A model generated the notes under the pieces. The model saw only the letters and a program-made list of their open reading frames with translations, was not told the origin of the DNA and did no database searches. Both the position numbers and the translations under genes were made by a program. Below, piece by piece: positions 10,499-21,344 of a DNA stretch of 64,000 nucleotides. Origin of the DNA: Uranotaenia lowii (Eukaryota; Arthropoda; Insecta; Diptera; Culicidae); NCBI RefSeq assembly GCF_029784155.1, contig NC_073693.1, positions 227,245,094 through 227,309,093 on the forward strand, in the 5' to 3' direction. Position 1 is the first letter of the stretch; every line of letters starts with the position of its first letter.

Positions 10499-13400
10499 TC
10501 AATAGCCCCGGTGTTAGTTGAATGTTCGCCCCTTAACCCCGCTTCTGATGAAAGATTGACAAATACTTCATCACCGAACCAAATTTCTCGCCGTTCGATT
10601 TCTCTGTACTATCAAAACGCTTGCGGTATGCGTACTAAGACTACAGCTTTTTACAACGCGCTCTCAGCAAGTGACTACGACTGCATACTGATCACTGAAA
10701 CCTGGTTGAATAATAATATTCTGAATAGCGAACTAGCCTCAAACTACTCCATTTATCGTTGCGACCGCAGTTCAGCCACGAGCACGGCTCGACGAGGAGG
10801 AGGTGTGTTGATTGCCATAAAAAATGGGCTCAGTGCAATCCCTCTGGTCTTTGAAAACTGCGAACATCTTGAACAAACCGCTGTGAAAGTCAACATCGGC
10901 CGGACTACCCTATATTTGTGTTGCATCTATCTACGTCCAAATAGCTGCCTCCGAAACTATGAGTCACATTTTACTGCCGTTCAAGAGATTATCAGTAAAG
11001 CATTTGAAAGAGATTTTGTCATTGTTGTGGGTGATTATAATCTGCCACACCTCCACTGGACATATGATGTCGACATTCATAGCTACCTACCGACAAACCC
11101 CTCAACCAAAATTGAAATCGCTCTATCGGAAACGCTACTCTCCACTGGGTTACATCAGCTTTGCGGCGTACCGAACAACAATCTACGGTTTTTAGACCTT
11201 GCCTTCTCAAACGATCCCGTCAAAGTAAACATGATTGAATCTCCCACCCCGATAGTTCCGGTGGACCGCCATCACAAGCCGTATATTTTTTGCATCGACG
11301 TTGACTTTGACGTTGGACCTTCTGAAGAGCCTGTTGGTGAACTCGATTTTGATTTCAGAAACTGTAATTTCGAGCTAGTGGCAGCTGCTCTCGACTCAAC
11401 CAATTGGGAATGTCTTGATGTGGCTTCAAACGTGGAATCTGCTGTCGAATTGTTCTACATGAAACTATACACAGTTTTGAAACAAAATGTCCCTTTAAAG
11501 CGCCGCCATACATTAATATCTAGGAAACACGAATGGTGGAATTCTGATCTTCGTCGTCTACGCAACCAGCTTCGAAAAGCACGCAAATGTTACAATCGAA
11601 TTCGGTCTGAAGACAGTAAACATCATCTTAGACGCTTAGAAAACGAATTTAAAAGTTTAAACGAGCTGCTTCACCGTCAACATGTTTCGCGTCTTCAAGA
11701 AAACATGAAAAATGACCCCTCATCATTTTGGACACATCTCAAAAATAAAAAAACAAAACGCCGCAGTCCCCGTTGATGTAAGCTTCCGCGGTGTAACCTC
11801 CTCCAGCTTGACCGAATCGGCAAATATGTTTGCTGAATTCTTCCAAAGCGTTTACTCTCCACCTAGTAATGGCACAGACAACAGCTACCTCGCATCGCTC
11901 GAGTCTTACGACATAAACTTGCCCTTGCCGTGCTTTTCCGTTCAGGATATCTACGAGAAGCTGACCGCAGTTGACCCAACGAAAGGATCTGGTCCTGACG
12001 GCATTCCTCCTGTGGTTCTGAAACATTGCGCCGCATCTGTAGCCGTCCCGATTTGCAGTATTTTAAATCGATCGCTCAACGAAAGGACGTTTCCCAGTGC
12101 TTGGAAGGTTGCAGCAATTTCTCCGATTTATAAATCAGGCAATGCTCATCACGTCGAAAACTACCGCCCAATCTCAATCCTGAATTCAATTTCAAAAGTT
12201 TTCGAAGTTTTAATGCACGAGCGATTGTATGCTGCCATAAAACCTCTTATCTCAGAGTCTCAGCATGGATTCGTAAAGAAACGGTCTACGGTGACGAATC
12301 TGATGTGTTACGTTAGTTTCCTGAGTAATAGTCTGGAGAAAGGTTGTCAAGTGGATTCAGTCTATATTGACTTTGCAAAAGCGTTTGACCGTGTCCCGCA
12401 CAGAATTCTCCTTGCAAAGATGGATCGCCTAGGGTTTCCAGCTTGGTCACTTGATTGGATTGCCTCTTATCTGTCGCACCGACAGGCTTTCACGAAAATT
12501 AGGAATTCACGATCACGAACTTTCGACACCCCATCTGGAGTACCGCAGGGAAGTCACCTTGGACCCCTTCTGTTCATAGTTTTCGTGAATGACCTATGTA
12601 AAACTTTTCAATCCGACACTCTGTTTTATGCTGATGACTTGAAGCTGTTCAGAAGAATTAGCAGTTCCGTTGACTGTCTTGCCTTACAAAACGACATCGG
12701 CAGGTTAGAAGACTGGTGCCGCTTAAATGGAATGACGGTAAACGCCAAAAAATGCAAGATAGTCAACTTCACTCGTGCACGTAACACAGTCAACTTCGAA
12801 TATCAACTCTCGGGTTCAACATTGGGGAATGTCAAATCCATTCTCGACCTGGGAGTGAAAATTGACAACAAACTAACGTTCGCTGAACACATCGCGCTCA
12901 CGTCTGCGAAGGGTTTTGCTGCATTAGGATTCTTGCGTCGTAGCATGAAAGACTTCGACGACGTCTATGCACTGAAAGCAGTGTACTGCTCTTCGGTTCG
13001 TAGCATTATGGAATACGCCGCTCAGGTATGGGCTCCTACTCAGAGTATACACTGCTACCGACTTGAACGTGTCCAGCGAAGCTTCGTTAGGTACGCTCTC
13101 CGGCGACTTCCTTGGAACGAACCACTTCAACTTCCGCCGTACGAGCAAAGGTGTGCTCTGATAAGCATTGCTTCTCTCGAAAAGCGTCGTACCGAGCTAC
13201 AACAAACATTTATTTTTGATGTCCTAACTAATCGTGTTGACTCTGCTTACGTATTGGAACGCGTCAACCTTTACATATCAACGAGGACACTACGACAACG
13301 TCAGTTGCTCTGGATACCTTTTCACCGTACTGCATATGGCCGAAACCATCCCATAGATAAATGTTGTGAACGTTTCAACTCAGTGTACCATCTTTTTAAT

Positions 13401-13533
13401 TTCGATATGTGTAAACGTAGATTTAAATTAGGATTAAGTAGTATGTCTTAGTTTTAAGTTAGTCTGTATGGTATTATAACCAAAGATGAACCAAATAAAC
13501 CAAATATTACTAGAACAAGTAAAAAAAAAAAAA
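10499..13533 (+). mobile_element. CR1/L2-like non-LTR retrotransposon, 5' end in gap
   Basis: Endonuclease and reverse-transcriptase coding sequence followed by a short 3' untranslated region (TGAACCAAATAAACCAAATAT) and a run of 14-15 A at about 13520-13533. The run gives the 3' end and the plus orientation. ORF1 and the start of the endonuclease are missing because of the gap. The CR1-like call rests on the YADDLKLF motif followed by a DLGVKID segment and a W.P....Y.LE.VQR C-terminal block. A Jockey-superfamily relative is the main alternative. Confidence 0.8.
10500..13451 (+). pseudogene. ORF2: endonuclease-reverse transcriptase with one frameshift
   Basis: This encodes the enzyme that nicks target DNA and reverse-transcribes the element RNA at the nick. 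The first frame (10500-11776) holds the apurinic-type endonuclease: QNACGMRTKT, ITETWL, RRGGGVLIAI, VVGDYNLPHLHW and FLDLAFSNDP. The second frame (11712-13451, 579 codons) holds the reverse transcriptase: NYRPISILNSISKVFE, QHGFVKKRST, YIDFAKAFDRVPH, GVPQGSHLGPLLF, the catalytic FYADDLKLF and a DLGVKID thumb segment, then the C-terminal block. Both catalytic Asp are kept. One base separates the frames; the four-C run at 11768-11771 is the simplest site, because losing one C carries the endonuclease frame into PVDVSFRG. There are no other stops, so this is a young copy or a single sequencing error beside a gap. Confidence 0.8.
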
Positions 13534-13539
13534 AATATT

Positions 13540-14450
13540 CTGAAAAGAGGGAAAATGAAAAGTAAGTTAAGAAACAAGTGGAAATTCAAATGAAAATTGA
13601 AATGAGGGAAGATGAAATAGAAATTTGAATAGTAAAATATGGAAAAGTAAACTGGATAGAATCAGAAACCAATCACAGCTAGGAAAGAAAAGAAACAAAA
13701 AGTTAAGTTAGAAAAAATAGAAAAGAAGGAAGAAAGACTAGTGGAGAAAATGAAAAGGTTATCAATGTATAGAAATAAGCACCAAAAATTCAGAAAAGAA
13801 ATAAGAATAAGATAGAAGGAAAAAATCAAAGGAAACAATAGTGCAAGGAGCAAAGACAAATGCGGAAAGGAAAACAAACTAAAAAAATATAGAGGGGAGA
13901 TAAACCAATAGAAATAAAAAAAGATAAATACGATGTAAAAAAAGAAAATACAAATAAGAGAAGAAAGTTAAAGGAAGGAAGAGAGAAAAAAAAGATGAGT
14001 TAAATTGATAAATCGATGAAAAAAGAAAATGGCAAAAAATAGATCGAAAAAACAAACAAACAGAATGACAAAACTTATAGATAAAGGGATGAAAGAAAAT
14101 TGGAGAAACAAGACCATAAGATGAAAAGAAAAAAACAGGAATACAAAAAAAGAATAGGAGCAAAGAAAATTGATCAAAAAGTATTGGAGAAAGAAAAATA
14201 AGCTTATCGGAAATCAGATCCAAAGGCAAAAAAAAATAAGATAAAAGAAAATTAGAAACAAATGAGATATTAGATAAAAGTAAATGTTGATGAAAGAAAC
14301 AGAAGAGAACCAAAAAACAGGTTATAACAAATTGTGAAACAAGAAAATAAAATGTTTATTAAAGAAAAAACGAAGATAAGTAAGAAAAATTGAAATAAGT
14401 GTAAAAGTATCATAGTTGAAAGTAAGTTAAGCTATCGACGTGTGAAAAAT
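13540..14450. repeat. Polypurine-rich stretch
   Basis: For about 900 bp the plus strand is mostly A and G, with few C or T, in GAAAAGA/GAAAGAAA-like words and no fixed period. It begins right after the A tail of the CR1-like element. The long minus-strand frames here (for example 13879-14313) translate to Phe/Ser/Leu-rich low-complexity sequence and are not genes. Confidence 0.8.
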
Positions 14451-15561
14451 AAATAGCAATGCAATTTACTTCAAATTTTCACAAAAAATTGTTGAAGATA
14501 AGAGGCGAGTCGTATAATGTAGGGATTATAGGATGAATTTGAGATAGAGTTATGAAAAGATTCCATGTGCATATTTCACCTGAAAAAAAAAATGTCAAAT
14601 TTAGTAAAAAATAGATAAAATTAAATAGGGGTAATACTGACAGAAGAGTTCAGTCTCTCGACTAAGTTTTTAAAAATGGTTTTGTGTGTATGTTGAAATT
14701 CATGTGACAAATTTATCGAAATGGGGTCGTGTGTTATCTCTTTTATCAAAATTGTAAGTGACATAAATTGAAGAGATTCCGAAATCACAAAGAATAACTC
14801 TAATTTCAATCATAGAAACTTGATGCTCACATCGTTAGCTACGATAACGATAGTAAGCTCCTAGGATCAATTTTGTTAATATTGTTGGTTTTGTCAATTT
14901 AGCAAATTTTGTCAATATTTTAAATGTTTGAAATTCTGTCAAATTAGTAAATTTCAAAAAGAATACCATGCTCTTTTCGTAATTGATTAAATTGAAACAA
15001 TAACAAAATGGACAAAATTGACTTGTAAGCAAAATTTGAAAAAATAAAATTAAAAATAAAAATTGTCAAAAACGACAACAATGGCAAAATAACAAAATTG
15101 GAAATTTTTACAAAAATTTAACAATATTGACAAAATCAAATATTATTTCGACCGATTATCACGATGCGGTAACTTGGGGACCACGTTACCGCACTGAATT
15201 TTTGTATAGCAACTGTATTTTTACATAATCATTATTTCAATGTCCTCGTTTTATTTACTTCAGAGATTACTCAAAGCAAACGCTGAATTCTTTGAATGAA
15301 AGATATGGTTTAGCATAATTTTTTTAGTTGTAGGTAGGTATTCATTATTTTATATTTGTTTAATTTTTGAGTTTTCATATACTTGAGTTTAAAAAAGCGT
15401 ACATTAAGATCATATTTATTTTTAAAAAAATCAAGGAAAATTTAACTTCAGAATCCAGCAATTTGAAAACCGCCAATTGTACCAAATAATCGAATAATTA
15501 TGATTATTTTAAATAATTTTGTCCTACAACTAATTAAGAGTTTTAATTTTTCAAATTAATT
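14451..15561. other. Unassigned AT-rich stretch
   Basis: No gene seen. TTTGTCAA/TTGACAAAA-like words recur between 14870 and 15140. A short inverted motif, GCGGTAAC...GTTACCGC, lies at about 15168-15193, resembling the GGTAAC..GGGCC words of the tandem duplication near 2840 and 3440. Confidence 0.45.
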
Positions 15562-18500
15562 ACATTAGTTTAAAAAATTTCATAATGTCGTGAACTTCAT
15601 CGACTGACTTAAATTTTTGATTTAAAATCGGGCACTGAATCCATAAATGAAATTTCAAAAATCACATTAGAACATTTTTTGGGTAATGCTCCAAAGATGA
15701 CATATTGGAAAAATAATAAAAGTACATGTTGTTATATTCAAATATCTCGGACTGCATGCCATTAATTTGAAATCTTTTTTTTTGTTAATTGAAGATGAAT
15801 AAATTTGAAATCGATCTTATCTATATATATATATATATAAAAATGAATGTTTGTCTGTCTGTCTGTTACCTATAGACTCGGAAACTACTGAACCGATCAT
15901 CGTGAAACTTGGCACTAAGGGTTTTTGATGCCGGGGATGGTTTCTATGATAGTTACAAACCGCTCCGACTTAAGAGAGAGGGGGCTTCCATACAAAACAT
16001 GTAGTTTTTCGAAACAAATTAAAGTCATGACATCCATTTTCTCGATGTTTTTTTTTTCCTTTGGGCGGTTTGTTTTTCGTCCCCATGGTCGAGGCGTCGC
16101 AAACATACGTCGCGAGAGGATAGTAACCATGGCACAGCATACTGATCAGTGGGAATATTTTGGCGCGTATTTCTCATTTTGCCGATCGAATAAAACATAT
16201 ACATTTTTTTTGCTAAAATCTGAAATTGAAAAGTCATGGCATCCATTTTTAGAGATTTTCTTTTCTTTGAAGGGTTTGTTTTTCGTCTCTATGGTCAAGC
16301 AAATGTCGTCGCAAGTGGATAGTAACCAAAGCTGTTCGTTGATCGCTGGAAAAATTGAACAATTAGGCGTCTGTTTCTCAACCAAGTATCTATATTTCTT
16401 ATGCACGTGGGGGCGATATGCAACCTAGATGTGCTTTTCTTGCCTAATTGTACACAGCACGTGAAAATAAAAAATATATATATTTAGTTCTGATGCTTAT
16501 GAAATAATGGTATGACACTTTGCGGACAATTGAAAAAAAACACTGAATTAAAAGAATTTACATACAATTTTTTAACCCAAGGTTATTTTTGAATCATATT
16601 GAAATAAGCTGTCTACAAAGGTAGATCGGAAACATTTTGTTGATCATGTAAAAATATACTTAACTGAAAAAGAAGATAAAAAAAATCTGATCCGACACAT
16701 GAACTGATCAAGAGCCTTTTCTTTAAATTAGATAAGATAGGACTGACGTGTTCATAAGTGAAAAGTATCAGTGAAATAAACTGATTTTTATTGACCAAAA
16801 GTGAAAGAATTCATTTTTCGAAAGGATTTTCATTAAAGTTACACTAAGGCATATTCAAAGGTTCAACTTTTCTCTGTTCCAAAAAAAAATATAAAATTAT
16901 GTTTTCTTCTAAAAATTGTTACTTCAGCCCAAATACACAACAGAAACGAATTTTGAAATGAAAATGGGAGCTTTTAATTTTAAATAATTCTGAAAAAGAA
17001 CATCGTACTTTTTGCTTACATACCAATTTAAGTACGTACTTAACATGAAAAGTGTTTTTGTGTTATATGGCTGCATAAAAGAGACTTTTGGTCCGCTTCT
17101 TTTTGAAAAGTGAGACTTTAAAACTCATATTCAACTGGAAGCAAATTTTTTATGAGAAATTTTAAGTATACTTTGAAAGTGTTCAAAACAATATCCCCTC
17201 CTGTCAACTTACACGATAGGGCAAGGGCAAACGTCGAACTTTTAAGAAATTCATCTTTAAAATGATTCAATATGTTGAAAAGACCAGAAGGGGTATTCCG
17301 AAAGTTGAAACTGAAGCGGATATTTGAAATTGTTAAATGTCTTTGTAAATGAAAGTCATTTTCTTTGAACAGCATTCGTTAAAAGTGGAATAACAAACAT
17401 AAATTTATACTGCTAGAATACTGCAGATATACAAATGAAACTTGATTAAACAAACAAACAGATAAACGTATTAAATCCATTTTAAAGCCATTACTCTGAC
17501 GCATCTGAAAATAAGCTTTGCATCTACACTTGCCCCAATATACGGGACAACGTTAACTTAGAAATTTGTTTTTGCCAACTTTTTTGAATATTTGACTTTC
17601 AAAGAGAAAATAAAAAAACGCGGAGAATTTATTGATATTTTTTGCTTTAATAAATAAACTAAATAGAAAAAAATTGCACTGTATGAAATCGATAATTTTC
17701 ATACCATGATAAGTGTTTTTTGGGAAAACTTCAAGCTATAATGTCTCATTTCCACGAGTTTGGCATATGGCGATACATTTTTTTAACATAATTTTGACGC
17801 AAAAGGATAGATATTTAAACTGCTTCGAAGGGCGAGGATGGTGAAAAAAGCTGTTTGATAGTGTTTATAAAAAATCCTTTTCATCGTTTTTTTTTTCAAA
17901 TTTCGATAGCTTATTTTTTTAACTTAAAAAATACATCATCTAAAGCTAATCAGGGGCAGGAAGTGCTCATAATACAGAAAATCAGGAATATACTCAAAAA
18001 AACTGTCCCGATTCACGCTATTGATCGGTTTTCAAAATTATATTTCCATCAAGTACAATGTGCAATAAATTCCAATATGCGAATCATTTTCTTTCAATTA
18101 GAAATGTATGTAAACTCGAGCCGGATAAATCAGCCTACCTTCTTCAAGCAGTGGGGGACAAAATTGGAAAAGATGGGGGAGCTCCCATGTAAGTTTAAGA
18201 TAAAGAGCTTTTAAAAGAAGGGACCATATTTTAAAAGAGGGTTTTCTTGCGTACGGATATTAAGCATAACTCAAAAATAGATGTGACAAATGTTTTTATA
18301 CAAGTTCGTAACTTCCCATTTTGGGGAAAAAGGTGGAAAATCCATAAATATTGACATTATTTGAGTCATTATGAAGCTTTAAAAACAGAGTACAAATTTC
18401 AGACCTTGAAAAACAAGTTTAGAGATCAAGCTTCAGTAAATAATATATACCATATTTGAATTGCAATTCTGAACTCCAGCTGCAGCTCTCATCTCAAAGT

Positions 18501-20073
18501 TGTTGGTTCTAAACCATGATGAGGTTTGATTTAAAAAAAAAAAATGCTTACAAATATCTAAGCTTGAATAAATTTTTACAAATTACATTTATTTTTGCAA
18601 GGTGTAGCAATGCACACCGGGTCAGCTAGTGAACTATATTTTTGCGCATGATCAACCAACAGTATTGACGAGATTAGTGTAGTTGTGATAGAAAAAATAA
18701 TAAGAAATGCATTTTTTAGAGAAACTAATTTTATCGTCAGTTTTTGACTCGATGCTAACATTTAAAAAATCTGATTTTCTATGGACCGAAAATTTCTATT
18801 CAAAACAATGATTTCAAGTGGTTATTCATCAGAATTGATTGAAAATTGAAGAAGTAATGATTGTTTAACTAAAACAATAATATTTGCATTTTTGGAAAAT
18901 TGAACGAACTGCAGTGTCCAAATCTTAATATAGGAAGAATTAAATTTGCTAAATCTCACTCGCTCCCAGCTAAAATTAATAAATAATTAACCAGAAGGTG
19001 ACATGCCAAATTTTATTAAGCTCTGACGATGGGGAGGGGTTGCTTAAGTCTCAAGCGTGTTTGAGATTTTTAGGTTTTTTGCCCGAGAGACGCAAAAGAT
19101 GCTGGTTTTTTTACTGATAACTTTTTTATCATTAACTGATTGCTTTTTATATATTTTTTTTAAATTAAATCTTTAATCAAGGAGAATATTTTACCCTAAG
19201 ACTGCAATACGATTGGACTTAAAACTAAAAAGTTATTGTACCTCAAAGATTGTATTCTGGTCGCAAATTGTCGTCCAAAACGTAATGCGTAGAATGTACT
19301 CATTACGAGTTTGACGACAATTTTTGGCCTAAAAACAATCCTTGAACTGCAATCACGTTTTTGTTTTAGGTCCAATCATGTTGCAGTTTCGTGTGAAACA
19401 TTTGTTTCAATTAAGGCTTTAATAAAAATATTCAAAAAATACCATTCACGCTTGACACTCAAGATACCCCTCCCCATCGTCAGATCTTACTTAAATTTGG
19501 CATCAGACCTTTTGGTAAATTCATGATATATTTAAGCTTTTAGCGAGTGATATTTATCATGTTAAATCCTTCCTTTAATAAGATTAGGAAACTGCAGTTC
19601 GTTCGATTATTCAATAATGCAAATATTTCTGTTTTATTAAAATAACCATAACCATAACTGTTTTGAATTAACAATTATGGTCCATAGAAAATCAGATTTT
19701 TAAAATGTTACCATTGAGACTTAAATTGTCGATAATACTAAAATATCTTTTAAAAACGCATTTTTTATTATTTTTTTCTATCACAACTTCACTAATATCA
19801 TCAATACTGTTGATCATACGCAAAAATAAAATTGAGTTGATCGATTTATACACCTTCAATATTTAAAAAAGAGATTTCAAATTAATATCATGCAATCCGA
19901 GATATTTGAATATAAGCACAAGTACTTTTTTTATTTTTCCTAATTTACATCTTTTGAGCATAAAAAAGCTCAATAAAAAACTGTTTTACTGAGATTTTTT
20001 AAATTTCAATTTCGGATTCAGCACCCGATTTCACATTTAAAGTAGTTTTTACAAAAATGCTGTAAACAAGTGT
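15562..20073. mobile_element. Second, older foldback copy, split by a Helitron
   Basis: The left arm starts ACATTAGTTTAAAAAATTTC and carries the landmarks of the palindrome at 8070: CGTGAACTT.AT..ACTGAC, ATCGGGC.CTGAAT and TCGATC. The right arm ends with GATTCAGCACCCGATT and TGTAAACAAGTGT. The centre lies near 19285. The arms have many substitutions and small deletions, so this copy is older. The left arm is broken at 15819/18630 by a complete Helitron. Without that insert the element is about 1.7 kb, close to the 1.8 kb of the first copy. Confidence 0.8.
15820..18629. mobile_element. Non-autonomous Helitron 2
   Basis: The 5' end is TCTATATATATATATATA followed by AAAATGAATGTTTGTCTG, and the 3' end is CACCGGGTCAGCTAG. 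It sits between A (15819) and T (18630). The first 130 bp and last 35 bp resemble Helitron 1, but the interior lacks the 150-bp unit array and is mostly AT-rich filler. Two related segments occur at about 16025-16110 and 16230-16300 (CATGGCATCCATTTT and GTTTGTTTTTCGTC words). There is no Rep/helicase ORF. The interrupted foldback element supplies the empty-site proof for both boundaries. Confidence 0.85.
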
Positions 20074-21344
20074 TATGGATTAACTTCGTTCGAAATTATT
20101 TGGTCATTATTTAAAGATTCAGAATCTTGAATTCTATCATTTGTTTATTATTTGTGTCATATGTTATGGTTAACAAGCTGTCATGAAGGCTGAAATCCAC
20201 TGTGAGGTGTATTAAATCGGATTTTTACAAAATTTTTGGGATTTCAGGGATTCTAGGGATTTCAGGACAAAAAGGCAATTAGTTTTCTTTATTTCTAGGG
20301 ACAAAAAAATGACTGATAATCGGAATTTCGAAGGTTTTTTTTCGAAAGTAATCTATTTTGTGAAATTCTACAACAATAAACTTTTATAACTCTCCATAAC
20401 ATTCAAAAATTATCCCCTGAAGATTTAAAACGAACCAATATGCATCTCAGTTTCAAAATAACACTCGATTTCCAGGGGACACATATCCTGGAATTTTCAA
20501 AACACACGTTTTCCAAAGCCGAAATCATAACTCAGGCCCTTTGACGGTGTCATTGAACCAAGGCGAGGGGGCGCGTGGATTGAAAGGATTACTTATTTAT
20601 GATAAGTGCTGCGGAAAACGAATCGGAAAAATCATACAGAAATCATATATCCACCTTCAAAAAAAAACTCATATTGGTAGCGATTGGTCTCGATCTTGCT
20701 GCTGGGTGACGGGAGGAGTTCAAAGGAAATCCTCGAATCACTTCCTTTCAATATGCCGAAAAAAATTCATAACGCTCCGTTATGTGTCGTTATTTTGAGC
20801 AGAACCTTGCCGAGAGTTGGTGGGGTTCAGTTTCGATTGGGCTATTTGAGCTTGCCATTTTCATTGAAGGTTGAGGAGGAGGAGGAAAAGCAAATAAACA
20901 AAAACGATCCCAAAAAATACTCCAAGTCACGTGCCACCTTGTTTTTTTTTCCTTCCTGCTTCCGATTTTACACGGTGAGTTGGAGACATTTCCCAATAGC
21001 TCTTGCTAGTAAGTAATATTTTCTGTAGGCATCGAGCTGTGTAAAATATGCATGACGATGGTAGAGTATTTTTCTGGCTCTGTCTTTTGCCGTTGTTCTG
21101 CGCCAAGCATAAAGTGATTCATTTGAATGTCGCGGATTATTATTGGAAGGAGGCAGCACGTGGCGGAAATGTTACTTTTGGTCGAAAGATTAGGGTCTAT
21201 TCCACGAGTCGCCGGCTTTTATTGGCTGACATGCCTGATTAAAGTGCAACGAAGGATTATGATGGAAGTGCTGACGGAGGTTACGGTTACTTGCAGTTCC
21301 GGTTTGGCAAATGAGGTCATGAATCTGATTATATTTACTTAGTC
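20074..21344. other. Unassigned stretch with a less AT-rich patch
   Basis: The first 450 bp are AT-rich. About 20520-21340 is more balanced in composition and could hold unique host sequence such as a regulatory region. The reading frames there (20684-21016 and others) overlap on both strands and show no domain or splice structure that I trust. Confidence 0.4.

Noticed and set aside
13662..14313. Minus-strand frames up to 144 codons
   Set aside because: They are the complement of the polypurine tract and translate to Phe/Ser/Leu low-complexity sequence.
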